A stretch of DNA of 64,000 bases from Ampelocalamus luodianensis (taxonomy: Eukaryota > Streptophyta > Magnoliopsida > Poales > Poaceae): the NCBI GenBank assembly GCA_036346255.1, contig JAYEVH010000199.1, positions 1 through 64,000 of the forward strand, in the 5' to 3' direction. The number at the start of each line of letters is the position of its first letter. Within the stretch, counting starts at the first letter, position 1. A model generated the notes under the pieces. It had not been told where the DNA came from. It worked only from the letters and a program-made list of their open reading frames with translations, and made no database searches. Of the stretch, positions 45,960-58,829 are shown in pieces. A program made the position numbers and the translations under genes.

Positions 45960-46710
45960 TGTAATACGAACGTCGTTTGGCCGGATTTAAATTAATCGCA
46001 GAGTCGCCGGTTTTTTGTAAAGCGGGAAGGGAAGAAATATATTTTTTTGGTTTTAGCTAAAGTGAAAGAAATATAGAAAAGAATGTATTCTTTTTTTATT
46101 TAAATAAATCCTTTTCGACAGCGGGAGGGTGGGCACGCCACCTTGGGCGGAGGCCCAAGGGTGGCCAAACCCACCCTCCAACCCTAGCCGCCCACCTCTT
46201 TTCCTCCCCTATTTCAGCCCCTCCTTCCCTTTCCCTTTCCCCACCGCCACCCTTCCCCTCCCTTCCCCATGGGTGCTGCCATTGGTGCAAAGGAGAAGAA
46301 GGAGAAGAGAAGGAAGGGAAGGAAGAGAGGAAGAGGAGATGAAAAGAGAGTGATCCCCAAGGTTAGGTAATTTCCCTCACCCCAATCCCTCTATTTTATG
46401 CTGTATTTAGGGTTCTTGGTCCAAGTTTTGTGGGGATTAGCATTTTAGAAACCCCAATTAGAGAATCCTCGCATGCGCTCAGAGATTGATTCGCGCGAAG
46501 GTCGCTGTTCGTGCAGTTTAGACCCCTAATACGATTTTTCCAAGGGTCTCCCCAAAAGAAAAACGTGTAGGGCGACGATACGCATCTACTTTATTTTTTT
46601 CAGATTTATTGGCCGCGTAATTTAGTCGTACCAGGATCTGGAATCTCGCTGTCCATCAGGGTTGCAGACAGGGACAGACCGCTGTTCAGATGGGAATTAG
46701 GGATAGTAGA
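45960..46710 (+). mobile_element. 3' LTR of element C, interrupted by element A
   Basis: It begins TGTAATACG and matches the 5' LTR up to GGGATAGTAGA (5' LTR counterpart near 40450). Element A enters there. Many single-base losses in G/C runs distinguish it from the 5' copy. Confidence 0.88.
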
Positions 46711-46953
46711 TGTGAGGACCCCGGTTTATTTGGCTTGTACTGTTTAACCATCCACTTGGTCCTAACAGTATAAATCAAATAAACCAAGCCTCGAGATATG
46801 TATACTTCCCAGAATTGCAGTATACACACCCCGTTACAAAATCATGCATCAATTCCATTCATACACATAGAGCCGAAGCAAAAGCAACAATAACTTAAAG
46901 ACATACATAATATAAAGAGAGTTATTACAAAAGAGAGGCCGACCGGCCAAAAG

Positions 46954-48393
46954 TCATAAAGATAAGTAAATACACAGCGGAAGCAAAATGGCCATAAGAT
47001 GGCGATAAACAAAAGCCAATCGGTGTGCCTTTACCCACAAGGCAACCAACCGGACCGCCAAGCTAATCGTCCCAAACAGCGCGCAACATTGACTCACAAA
47101 AGTGAGGCCCTTGGGCTCACCTTCTTCCTCTGCAACAATTAATATTAAGCAAAGCAGATGAGTACAAACTTGTTTTTGTATTCGCAAGACTGACGTGTGA
47201 GATAACAGAACTATAATTAACTACATGCGAGCTTTATTTAAGTGGATGAGGCTCTGGACTTATTTTCAGCATAAAGCAAGTTTTCATTTGCAATAAGGTA
47301 ACAGATTCAAAGCAAGTTTGCAATTAACTTTTATTGTTCAAATAAAAGAGAGACAATAATAACAATAGATAGATGAAAACACCATCCTAGAAGTGACTAA
47401 CCCATAGTCACCACAACAATAGCATGAAGTACCCCTTCATACCACCCATGTCAAGTTTAAGTTTTCAAAAGGTTGTAGTCTAGTTCTTGTGGGAAATAAC
47501 CAAGCGTGTCCATAACCTAGGACGAGGCTATTCGAATAGTTTTAACCCTGCAGGGGTGTACCAATGTACCCACACGATAGACCGCCTTTCCACCAGCCAC
47601 GGTTAGCACACTTCCTTTGGTATGCAGGCATGGCTAAGTCTAACAAGACGCTTTCCAATGGACGATGCTAATTAAGAGCCGCAACCCACGGGAGAAAGAC
47701 ACATTAGACAGCCTAACCGGTCTGCTAATGCTCCCCTCCAAACACCACAACACACACACAGGAACACACCCACCGACCAGCTCATAATTAACACCTCCCA
47801 AAGTACTTAGTCAAGAGAGGTTCCATATCCCCCTCGTGTGGTTAGCACGCAATAATTGCTTGGATCAATGGCACAAGTAACTCGGTCCTTAGGGACTTAG
47901 GCACCATTCCAATCACACCCAACAGATCACACCAACATACCATTGTGCCCAAGTCAAGATATAGTTTTGTTTTCGTTTTTGATTTGCAAATTGGTAAAAC
48001 ACAAGGGTTGGACATAATGGAATAATATAAGTATTTGTGTGATCAAGATCACCGACTAAGTCGATGATCGCCCAATACTACCGATAACTAGGCATGGCTA
48101 AGCAATATTTATTCGAAATCTACTAAGTGACAAGAGCTCATCCAACGAACTCTAATCACAGCAAATAACCTAGGCTCGGGTAGTAGAGGATAATTATTTA
48201 CCTATAGATTATGAAACTAGAGGATTAACTAATCAATTTAACAACAAATTAGCAATGCATACATAGAAGTTAAACAAAATATTAGACTTTAAAAGTAATG
48301 GGATCAATTGGGAAATGATCAAACTGCTTGCTCGCTTGTCGTTGCTCAATTTGTTGCGAGGGTCGTTCTCGGGGTTACCGCAAATGTCGAATC
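46954..48393 (-). other. Candidate exon pair in LTR A
   Basis: The mini-exon candidate (48332-48393) follows TTTTCGCTTAG and reads FDICGNPENDP early on. It is followed by GCAAGC, and the putative intron (47130-48331) ends TTGTTGCAG. The last frame begins EEEGEPKG and stays open to 46954. LTR B has FDICGDPENDP and EDEGELEG at the same places. One base seems missing at the donor compared with B. Confidence 0.35.
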
Positions 48394-49039
48394 CTAAGCG
48401 AAAAGCAAAAGAAGCGAGAACAACCAATAAGACGAGCAACACTTAAACAAAAGAGCAAGCAAAACTTATCCAATTGCGACGAAATTTATACACAAGGTAA
48501 AGTACGAATATACCTAGACATAGAAACTGGAAAAACCTAATTTGGATTTGTGGTGCAAAAGATATTCTCTAAAAACCTATTTTCGGCCATAATTAGCACT
48601 GTAGCAAAAACATTTTCTAGAAAGATTTTGAAGCTGAAATTTTTATGGTAGCTACCTACTAGTATAGTGGTAACCCATATAAAATTTCAGGTCATTTGGA
48701 GTTAAAATGATTTAGTTATGATTTTTCTAAGTTATAAATCTAAGACATGATTAATTTCAGTATTAAAGACTACTGCAAAAACCTATACTAAGCTAAAGTA
48801 CTTTAACAGATGCATTTATAGAACTTTAGTTTGTTAAGTTTGGAGCTACAGAGAAAAAGATATGCAATTTTGAAGTTTAAAACAATTAATATGTGCAAAT
48901 AAAAGTTCTCGGAACTAAATCTGGAAAACCAATAAAAACTGGGGAGGTCGTGGGCCGTTGATCAAAGATCGCACGGCTCACGATCTCAGATGCCAAAACC
49001 CGCACAAGCACCTGGGCGCAAAGACCTTGCCGCGCCTAG

Positions 49040-49880
49040 GAGAGGTCTTAGCCGTTGATATTCAATCCGACGGCTTCGACCACCGGATGCACAGCACACA
49101 CGGATGAGGTCCTCGCGCACTAGGGAGGTCGTGGGCGGTTAAGATTTCCCGAGGGGAGGTCTTAACGGTCTAGATCTGATCGGAGGAGAGGACCTAAGCG
49201 GTGAGCGTAACAGCGAGAGGTCTTGACGGCTAGGATCTCACCGAGGAGGTCCTAACGGTCGAGATTTCCCTCGGGGAGGTCCTCCAACACAGCGCTTTAA
49301 CAGAGAGAGATCTGGATGGCTCAGATCTCCCTGGGAGAGGTCCTGAGCGGTCCAGATCTAGGCGGGGGGGTCCTCACAGTTAAGACCAGCACGAGGAGGT
49401 CCTGTGGTTCTCTTTACAAAAAAAAGACCAAGGGGTGGTCTTTTGCAAAGAGGACCCTGGGGGTGGTTTTGAAGGTTTTCTTTACAAAAGGCCAGGGGTG
49501 GTCTTTTGCAACGAGGACCTCGAGAGGTGGTTCAAGAGGGTGGTTTTGACAAAACGACCGGGGTGACCTTTTTGCACAGAGTACCTCAAGGAGGTCTTTT
49601 GCAAAGAGGACCCCAAGGCGAAGGGTGATCTTATCGACTGGGATTTTACCTATGGAGGTCTTTAACGGCCAGGATTCCAAATGGTGGGAGGTCCTGGCGG
49701 CTAAGGACTTAGACTAGGAGATCTAAGGGTCCAGATCAACAATGAAGAGGTCATTAAGGGCTAGGATTAGATCGATGAGGTCTTGGGAGCTAGAGTTTTT
49801 GCCGACAAGATCCCACGGTGCGAATCTAACACGGGGAGGTCCTGGAGGGTCACGATGACCCCGAGGAGGTCCAGTGACTT
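49040..49880. repeat. Degenerate minisatellite in LTR A
   Basis: A unit of roughly 40-50 bases built on GGAGGTCCTAACGGTC and AGATCT recurs about twenty times with heavy variation. LTR B has no equivalent array. Open frames across it are repetitive and not gene-like. Confidence 0.75.
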
Positions 49881-49971
49881 GACAAAAATGCGACAACAGA
49901 CCAGGACACCGGCTTTGGTCACCGGCTCGTCGCCGGCGACCACGACCACGGCGGCGCGGTCCAACGAGGCA

Positions 49972-50002
49972 AAAATGTTCGCAATACTATTGCGAACATT
50001 TT
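49972..50002. repeat. Perfect 31-bp palindrome in LTR A
   Basis: Two 15-base arms around a single C (49987); the arm is AAAATGTTCGCAATA. It is far longer than chance spacing would give in this GC-rich block. Confidence 0.85.
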
Positions 50003-51465
50003 GAGGGCACAAATGTCGCCGGACACGACCCATATCGCCGGCGAGCCGGAACGAGGCGGAGATCAAGTACGGGAAAAGTGAAAACCGAGAAAGACTTCGC
50101 CGCGACCTAAACTATCGAGTGCTTAAGCTACAGGAGGTCATTGTGAACTCACCTGGGCCCAAAGGAGGTCCAAGGGAGGTCGAGGGAGTTCCAGCGACGA
50201 CGACCGCCACCGGAGCCGAGGAAGACAACGCGGGGCAAGCAATCCTGAGCAATAGAGGACCAAAGAGTGGTGCGGTTAGCTTCTGAAGGACTCACCGAAA
50301 GTCCAAGAGCGATGAATTGGAGGAGGGGGCAACCTTACCGGAGAGGAGGACGAAGGCGGCGGTTTTCGACGAAACAGGACCCGCACCTTGATTCAGCTGC
50401 TCCCTGCGAGCACAAGCCAAACCAAGTTAGGGGAACAGACCAGGAGGTCGAAAGGAACGTTGCGATGCTAGAAAAGGGGCCAGGGGACCCTGGAGCACCG
50501 TCGGCGATGAGGAGCTCTGCGGCCAACAATGGCGGAAGGTGATTTGAGTGATTCGAGCTCAAGCAAGCAAGGTGGGTGTAAACTGGGGCTGCGGAAGGGT
50601 GAAAGGAGGACAACGAAGGAGAGCTGGGTGTTAAGTAGAAGAGGGGAGCTCTGTCCACAACGGCTTTCTCGCACGGGAGGTCCAGCTATGGTCATGGGAG
50701 CTGAGCGACGGGAGCAGGTAGAAGGAGACTTCTGTGGCAAGCCCTGAGCACAATAAATGCATGCCAGTGAGGAGCAGTTGGGGAGGTGACTAGGCGCTGC
50801 TTTCCCCGCTGACTTCACCGCCGCACAGTCGCACGTGGGCGAGCGGAGGAAGAAGATGACCAGCGACGACATCGGGCCCACGGGTCAGCGGCACAGAGCG
50901 GCTCGAGTCGGCGCTGCGAATTGGTTCGGCCGAGTCAATTGACTCGAGCCCGAGCCTGACCCGCGCCCGAGGAATAGTGCAAACCCATTAGGGTTTTGAT
51001 TTTCAAAGCTGAAACTTTGCAGGTTTAATTGGGATAGCAAAACAACTCCGAAATTCCTGAAATTTTAACTGGGGCTTGCTAACTTTAGAATTAACCTCCC
51101 ATAAAATTTTCAGAGATTTTGGTGTGCTAGAGTTTCCTCAAGAAATTCCAGAACGTTATCTCCGGGGTTTGACCAGGGTTTGACTTGCCTCTAAACTGTT
51201 TCAAATCATTTCCAAAAATTAGGAAATAATTCAGAGGTGCCACCAAGCAACCCTAGAACCCAGGAAAAATATTTCCAGAGCATTATCACAAGATTGGACA
51301 AGATGATCTTTGCCTTGAGAGAATTGAAGGTTTTGATTTTGCATTTCCCAAAATTCCTTTGCAAGAATTTCAGAAAAGTTCGACAACAGAAGGGAGTAAG
51401 AAAAAGTTTTAATTTCTACTCATTTTCTTACATTTGAAACACAAGTTGAAAATGGGGATGTTACA

Positions 51466-51480
51466 AACCTCCCCCCCTTA
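51466..51480 (-). other. Polypurine tract of A
   Basis: The minus-strand run TAAGGGGGGGAGGTT precedes the 3' LTR. Confidence 0.85.
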
Positions 51481-51505
51481 CAAAAATCTCGTCCCGAGAT
51501 TTGGT

Positions 51506-52038
51506 TCACTCGGAAAAGAAAGAGGGATAGTCTGCACGGAGGCGATCTTCTCGCTCCCAAGTAGCCTCGTCCTCGGAATGGTTTGACCACTGAACTTTAA
51601 GGAACTTGATGGTCTTGTTCCTTGTTCTTCGCTCAGCCTCCTCGAGTATGCGAACAGGGTGCTCGCGATAGGTCAAATCTCCCTGAACATCCAAGGTTTC
51701 CAACGGAGCTTCCTCTGTTGGAACACGGAGGCACTTCTTTAGCTGGGACACATGGAACACATCATGTACTCCCGCAAGCGCAGCAGGCAACTCCAACTTG
51801 TAGGCAACAGCTCCCTTCTTCTCGATAATACGGTAGGGACCGACATATCGAGGAGCTAACTTGCCCTTGGCACCAAAACGCTGGTGACCCTTCAGAGGAG
51901 AAATCTTGAGATAAACGAAGTCATTGGGCTCAAAGCTCAACTCACGACGACGGCGATCCGCATAGCTCTTCTGCCTGGATTGAGCTGTGCGCAATCGATC
52001 ACGAATGAGCTGGACTTGACCTTCGGCCTCATTAATCG
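51506..52038 (-). pseudogene. Integrase C-terminus with chromodomain, element A
   Basis: An uninterrupted frame runs from the break at 52038 to a stop at 51506. It carries the integrase tail (FVYLKISPLKG, RYVGPYRIIEK, DVFHVSQLKKC) and a chromodomain-like end with WSNHSEDEATWE. In chromoviruses this domain is thought to guide insertion to heterochromatin. The 5' part of the polyprotein is displaced by element B, which inserted at 52038/52039, so the gene is truncated here and should resume beyond the right edge. Confidence 0.85.
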
Positions 52039-55000
52039 TGTGAGGACCCAGAATATTTAACTAGTAACGCTTAACCTCCAACTGGTTCTAGCATTACTAA
52101 TTAAGCATTCTAAGCCTCGATGGGCATATGTTTCCCAGAATTGCAACATATGCACATCATCACAAAATTACACATCATTTCCATACACATACATCACTAA
52201 GTTCATCAACGACATACATAAAGTAAAGTTATTACAAAAGAGGGCCGACCGGCCAAATAGAACCATAAACACGAATGACAGAGGAAAGCAAAAGCGCCAT
52301 AAGATGGCTAGAACAAAAGTCGACCGGTTAGCCATACAACCACGGGGCAACCGAGGGCCGCCAAGCTAGTCGCCCCGCAAGCTACCACAACACAGCTCAC
52401 AAAAGTGAGGCCCCTCAAGCTCACCTTCGTCCTCTGCAACAAAATAATTAAGCATAGCAACTGAGTACAAAGATTGTCTTTGTACCCGCAAGACTGACGT
52501 GTGGAATAACAGACCTATTCATATCTACATGCAAGCTTATTTAGGTGGAGGTCGTATGTCTCATTTTGCACAAAGCCAACTTTATTTGCAATAATGTAAT
52601 ACGTTTGAAAGCAAGTTTGCAAATCTATTTTGTTGTCAACATAAAAGCGTAATAACGATACATACAAGTAACCACCTGGAAGTGACTATCCCAATAGCCA
52701 CCACAACATAGCACGAATCCCCGATTCATACCACCCATCAATTTTTAATTAAAAGGTTTTAGTCTAACTCTTGAAAGCTTACCCAAGCGTGTCCATAACC
52801 TAGGACGAGGCTATTCGAATAGTTTTAACCCTGCAGGGGTGTACCAATGTACCCACACTTCAGACCGCCTTTAAGCCACAAAGCACACTTCCGAAGGTAT
52901 GCGCACGGCTAAGTCCTCTGAGGCGTTTTCCAATATTGTGTATTAACTACGAGCCGCTCGTATGGATGAAAACCCATACGCTTACATTGCAAGCCGAAGA
53001 CAACAAATCCCATCACGGTGAAGTCTTTCGGCACTACAATGCTCCCAACGCCATCCCTCCTGCGACTCCCTGCGACCCGTAGCCAATACCCGCCAAAGTA
53101 CTAAGTCAAGAGAGGTCCCATACCCTCTAGTGTGGTTAGCACGCACAAATTACTCGGATAACAGATACTCCCAAGATGTTCGGTCCTTAATTGACTCGGG
53201 CACCATTCCAGTCACACCCCACAATCACACCATCATACCATTGTGCCCAAGTCTAAATCATTTTTATTTTCAGTTTTAGTTTTCATAAGTAGATATGGCA
53301 CAAGGCTGAAAATCAATAACCATAATAAGTTTCATGTGATCAAGGTTATCGACAAGTCGATAACCGCCATTTCTAGGAACTAAGCATGGCTAAGCATTTA
53401 ATTCGCAACTACTAAGTGACAAGAGCTCATCCACGAACTTTAATCACAGCAATAACCTAGGCTCATGGTAGTAGAGGATAGACATTTGCTTAAGGAAATG
53501 CATCTACTAGGTAAACTAACGACAATAGTTTAACACAAGGTAGCAATGCATACATCGTAGTTGCAAACAAAATAAATACTTAAAATAAATGGGATTAAAA
53601 TGGTCAAACTGCTTGCCTTGCTGCTGTTGCTCAACCTGTTGTGGAGGGTCGTTCTCAGGGTCACCGCAAATGTCGAAACCTAAGCGAAAGAGCGAAAACA
53701 ACCGACAAAAACCAATAAGAGCGAAGATCACCGAAAGAACCTCAAAAACCAAAATCATCCAAATCACTTGAAATTCATACAGAAGCAAGGGTATGATTTT
53801 AGATAAACTTACCAACAAAAATCATTCCATTTGGACTAGGCATGCAAAAGATATAGCCTAAACCATTTTCTTAAGCTTTTAAAATTCAAAACTAATTAAT
53901 TGATGCTACTGTCCATATCACGAATTTCCAGAAACATTATGAACTTGGAATTTTTATAGTAGATAGATAATAACATCCTAAAGTTAGCAAAATTGAGTTT
54001 GCACAATTTGGAGTTAAAATGCATTACTTATGACCTTTCTAAGTCATAAAAGTAGTACACAAGTTACATGCAAAACATGATTTTTAGAAACAGCAACATG
54101 CATACATCTAATTTTCCATAAAACTACACTAACCAAAGTTTCTAACAAAATTGGGTTTACTGTTTTGGAGTTACAGAGAAATACTTATGCATTTTTCAAT
54201 ATAAAGAATTTGTTAGAACCTTAATTAAACTAGTCCTAAAGTCATTTCGATAAAAGTGATTTACATAAATATCCTGATTCCAACCAATTTTAGATTAAAG
54301 TACACCTACTGTAGAAGCTAACAAAATTTGATTCAACAAATTTGGAGCTAAAATGAATTAGTTACACATTGTACAACATGTCAACCTTTTTCTTTTGCAA
54401 ATAAAAGGAGTTAAAGGTTTAATTCCTAAAACAATATTTTCTGAAACAGATACATACTCAAAACTATTTTTAGCAGCAAGATCAAGAGAAAACAAAATTA
54501 CAGAAGTGGATTCAATCATTTTGGAGTTATAATGATTTAGTTATGCATTTTTGAAGTTAAACAAGATTTTTAGTTCGACTATAAACCATTTCTGAAATTC
54601 TAAAGCCATAACACCTATTCTCACCGAGCACTACCTAGCCACAGCGGCTGACAGCGGGGCCCGGCGTCACTTTGACTCGGTCCACGCGGGCTTGGCTCAG
54701 CCGCAACAGGACGAAAGCAGCGTGCGCGAGAATACGTTTTCAAAACAAAAGAAACGTAAACCTACAAAATACACTATCACTTAAACGTCTAGGCCCACAT
54801 GTAATAGACTCATTAGCAGTTAAACCTGGCATTACCGCTAACCTAATGACCTGCTACAGTACCCTTGCGACGCGCGCGACAACGAGAGGCGGCGAGCTTC
54901 CCGCGGTTCGCGGCGATGAAGTCCACGGCGCGTGAACTAAGGTTTGGGATGACTCGCAATAGTACGGCGCACGAAGCAAGAAGTCATGAGGGTTAGGTCG

Positions 55001-56726
55001 GCCGGCACCGCGGCGAGCTAGAGCTAAAGCGGCGCCCATACGGCAAACGTGCACTCACGCGACCGGTTCGCTTCCGAGTTAACTAACGCGTGCTTATGCT
55101 ACTAGAGAGGTCACCGAGGCCTACGGACCGACGGGAGGTCGAGTCGAGGAGTCTCGCCGAGCCGAGGACGACGATGAGGCGAAAAGAGCTCCAATGGGGA
55201 CGAAGGACTGAGCGAAACCAACCACGAGGGTCATCGAGAGGTGCAAGAACCGAGATAGGAAGCTACAAGAGCGAAATCGGCAAGATGCTTACCGAATCAA
55301 GTGGGGAATGAACGGTTGCAACACGGCGGAAATGAGCAAAACCTCGAATCACCAAGCTTCGCGTGCATTACCGAAATGGATTGAGGGTTAATGCTCAGAA
55401 ACCAAGGCACAGTAGGACGCGAACGATCGAGGTCCATACCTATTGGAGACGAAAGAGCTCGGGAATGCCACCGATCCGCGCTGGATCGGGTGCGGCGAGG
55501 GCACGAAGATGGACCGGAGCTACAGGCAAAAGGAGCTCCCGCATAAGCAAAAGTGGAAACGGCATAAACCACAACACCGATAAGGAGCACCGGGAAGGCT
55601 TTGAGAAAAGGAGCTCGGACCAGCCTCTTCTTCCTCGGCCCAGAGGAAGAATGAGTGAAATGGAGGGCCGAGGGGTGTTATCTGCGAGAGTGACGGAGTT
55701 GGCAACGGAAGGAACGGAGATGCTCGAGATTGGTTTGGAGGCGGTGGATTGACGGCGTTGACGGAGCCTGGCAGAGCAGCTCGGGCGCGTGGCGGCGAGC
55801 TCGGCGCGAGTCATCGAGGTAGACGATGATCTTGACAGCGGGCCTGTAGTCGAGACACACAGGCGGGCGTGAGGTCGATTTAAGTGAAACACTAGGGACC
55901 GTTGGATCGAGATCCAATGGTCGACAAACACGCGTGGGATTTAAACTCCGCCAGAAGCGTGCGCGATCGGATCGTTGACACACGATCGGACGGCCGCACG
56001 CGCGTGCGCTTAGTGGGTTAGGGTGAGTCGTTCGCGAGACGCACCGAGCCCGAGGAACAGTGATGAGTCCGAGGGTTAGGGTTAGGTTTGACCAGAATTG
56101 ATTTTCTTGATTTCTAGATTGACCAAAGCTTAGAAAATAGAAATAAATTTCATAAAATTGTGAAATAATTCACAGAGGTTCCTGGGATGGTCTAGAACCC
56201 ATAAAAATTTTGAAACCTCACTGTTCATGATTTTTTTCCTAATTTTAAATTCAAACTTACAATAGGTTATTGAAGCAAGTTTGAATTTTATGTGGATTGA
56301 GTTTAGCTCCAAAAATTTTGGAACAATTATATTTATTCATGATAATTATTATAAGATGTAAATAAATTATTTCCCAGAGTTTCACTTGAAGTAAATTCTT
56401 CCCAAAAATTATTTTAAGTGTATGCTCTTTATGTTTGACTTGTCTCCAAAAATATTCCAACAACTTCTAAAAATGGTGAAACTTTTCAGAGGGGTCACCC
56501 ATCAACCCAAGAACTTAGGAAAAATACTCCCAGAGGATAATCACAAAATTTGGTTTGAAAATTTTTAGCGACAACAATTTCCATTAAAGAAATATGGTTC
56601 TTTTTAATTAGGAAATTATTGGGGAATAATTCTAGAAACTTTCCAAATGACTCATGAGGCAACAAAAGTTTTAAATTATCCTCACAAATTACATTTAGAA
56701 CATAAATCAAAGTTTGGGATGTTACA
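52039..56726 (-). mobile_element. 3' LTR of element B (4.7 kb)
   Basis: On minus it starts TGTAACATCCC at 56726 and ends GGGTCCTCACA at 52039. AATCG (52034-52038) should be the duplication in A. The part 52039-54320 matches the right LTR almost base for base apart from clusters of change in G/C-rich spots. The candidate mini-exon is 53617-53679 and the putative intron 52434-53616. Confidence 0.9.
52783..52858 (-). repeat. Invariant 76-nt island shared by LTRs A and B
   Basis: The stretch starting CAAGCGTGTCCATAACC and ending GTACCCACAC is identical in A (47500-47575), B 3' (52783-52858) and B 5' (about 62470-62544). Sequence on either side differs between A and B. Confidence 0.8.
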
Positions 56727-56742
56727 AATCTCCCCCCCTTAC
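56727..56742 (-). other. Polypurine tract of B
   Basis: The minus-strand run GTAAGGGGGGGAGATT sits directly before the 3' LTR. Confidence 0.85.
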
Positions 56743-56766
56743 AAGAATCTCGTCCCGAGATTTAGT

Positions 56767-57021
56767 TCACTCGGAAAAGAAGGAAGGGTAATCTGCACGG
56801 AGACGATCTTCTCGCTCCCAAGTTGCTTCATCTTCAGAATGATTTGCCCACTGGACTTTAAGAAATTTGATGGAACGGTTTCTTGTTCTCCGTTCAGCTT
56901 CCTCAAGGATGCGAAAAGGACGCTCGCGGTAGGTCAAGTCTTCTTGTACATCGAGACCTTCCAAAGGAGCTTCCTCATTCGGGACGCGGAGACACTTCTT
57001 CGCTTGGGACACATGGAACAC
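56767..57021 (-). pseudogene. Chromodomain-bearing integrase tail of element B
   Basis: This frame matches the end of A residue for residue over most of its length (FHVSQAKKC, EEAERRTRN, HSEDEATWE, YPSFFSE). Upstream the frame breaks near 57030-57060 by small deletions relative to A. It is the C-terminal end of pol in a Tekay/Del-type chromovirus. Confidence 0.85.
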
Positions 57022-58199
57022 ATCATGTACCCCTCAAGTGTCACGGCAACTCAAGCCTATAAGCAACAGCTCCCTCTCTCGATGACGCGATAAGGCCCAA
57101 CATATCGGGAGCCAACTTGCCCTTGATGCCGAAAAGCGATGGCCCTTCAATGGTGAGACTTTGAGATACACAAAGTCATTGGGCTCAAATCTCAACTCAC
57201 GGCGACGGCGACCGCATAGCTCTTACGCTGGATCGGGCCGACGCAGATGCTCATGAATCACCAAACGACTTTCGGCCTCGTTGATCAAGTCCGACCGAAA
57301 TCGCCGCCACCGCCGACCGGTTCAATGGGGTTCGCACCTCCTCCCATATAAAGCCTGAAATGGTGCCATGCCAAGACTAGCTCGAAAGTCGTTATTGTAG
57401 GAGAACTCGGCAAACGGAAGGCACTTCTCCCAATTCTTCCCATAAGAAAGGACACAAGCTCAAGCATGTCCTCCAAAGACTGTTGACTCTCTCGTCGACC
57501 ATCACCGAGGATGGTAAGTGAATCGAAAGAAAGACGTGTCCCCATGGCCTCCTGCAAGCGATGCCAAAACCGAGAAGTAAAAGAGAACCACGGTCCGACA
57601 CAATCGCTCGTGGCACACCATGCGCAGCACACAATGTGGGATACATAGAGATCCGCCAACCGATCGACATCGAGGTTGGTACGCCTTTCGCGTAAAATGG
57701 GCCACCTTCGCCAACCGATCAATGACAACCCAGATGGCGTCCTTCCCAGATGAAGTACGGGGCAGACCGGTGATGAAATCCATACCAACAGAATCCCACT
57801 TCCATTCTGGCACAGGCAAAGGCTGAAGAAGACCTGCTGGTCGCTGATGCTCGGCCTTCACACGACAAAGACACGCCGCACTCGACAACGAACACCGCAA
57901 TCTCCGCTTCATACGGTTCACCAAAATCTCGACGAAGGTCTGATACATCTTGGTAGCCCGGATGGATAGACAAAGGAGAATAATGGGCTTCGCGGAGAAT
58001 CAAGTCCCGCAACTCCATGACCTTAGGAACCACAAGACGCTGCCCAAACCATACAACGCCATGTTCATCCTCTGAAAAGCACTTGGCTATCCCATCCTTG
58101 ATGTTACGCTGATCGCTCACACCCACATCAGATATCTTTGTCGCCTTGATTTGGTCCACTGTGGTTGGTTGCATGACCAAGGTAGCAAGAGAACCGTGC
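57022..58199 (-). pseudogene. Integrase core of element B (frameshifted)
   Basis: The core start is clear: EWKWDSVGMDFITGLPRT near 57760-57810, with the catalytic D, then GKDAIWVVIDRLAKVAHF. The zinc-binding part is hinted by HPGYQ and VKAEHQRPAG in different frames. From about 57690 down to 57050 the remaining motifs are scattered over three frames by one- or two-base losses. No full integrase can be made from the sequence as given. Confidence 0.75.
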
Positions 58200-58829
58200 T
58201 CAACCAAACCCAAATTGAGGCGCTGAAATTCTGAAATGAGGGTAGGCTGTTGCTCTTGGAGCATCAACATGTTGCAATACACCTTCCGACTGAGTGCATC
58301 CGCAACAACATTGGCCTTGCCCGGATGATACTGAATGCCCACATCATAGTCCTTGATCAATTCCAACCATCTTCTTTGCCTGAGGTTCAGATCTGGCTGG
58401 GTGAACAAGTACTTCAAGCTCTTGTGGTCAGAATACACCTCACAACGGTTACCAATCAGATAATGCCGCCAAATCTTGAGTGCATGAACCACAGCAGCTA
58501 ACTCCAAATCATGAGTAGGATAGTTGAGTTCATGAGGCCTCAACTGCCGTGATGCATAGGCCACAACCTTGCCCTCCTGCATGAGAACACAACCAAGACC
58601 CTGACGAGAAGCATCACAATAGATATCAAAACTCTTGTGAATATCAGGGAGAACAAGCACTGGGGCTGAGGTCAACCGCTTCTTGAGTTCCTGAAAGCTC
58701 ACATCACAAGCAGTGGACCACTCAAACTTTTCGTCTTTCTTGAGCAATTCGGTCATCGGCTTCGCAATCTTGGAGAAATTCTCGATAAATCGGCGATAGT
58801 AGCCGGCCAAACCAAGAAAACTCCGCACA
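58200..58829 (-). pseudogene. RT connection and RNase H of element B
   Basis: One open frame reads LGLAGYYRRFIENFSKIAKP (RT thumb), then FDIYCDASRQGLGCVL and VVAYASRQL, then YSDHKSLKYLF and the ADALSRK end typical of gypsy RNase H. The catalytic D, E (around THDLELAAV) and D positions are visible. It is intact here but sits in a broken polyprotein. Confidence 0.85.

Larger units (their letters stand above)
46711..51465 (-). mobile_element. 3' LTR of element A (long, 4.75 kb)
   Basis: On minus it starts TGTAACATCCCC at 51465, next to the polypurine tract, and ends GGGTCCTCACA-type bases at 46711. GTAGA (46706-46710) should be the insertion duplication. Long LTRs and a chromodomain integrase fit the Tekay/Del chromoviruses. 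The GC-rich half (48940-51000) holds a minisatellite and a long palindrome. Confidence 0.88.

Noticed and set aside
50267..50881. Several overlapping frames in LTR A
   Set aside because: No domain is seen; they lie in repetitive GC-rich LTR sequence on both strands, which is typical of chance.
55440..55931. A 163-residue minus-strand frame in LTR B as a gene
   Set aside because: It may include part of an unproven first exon, but the sequence has no recognisable domain and frames overlap on both strands.
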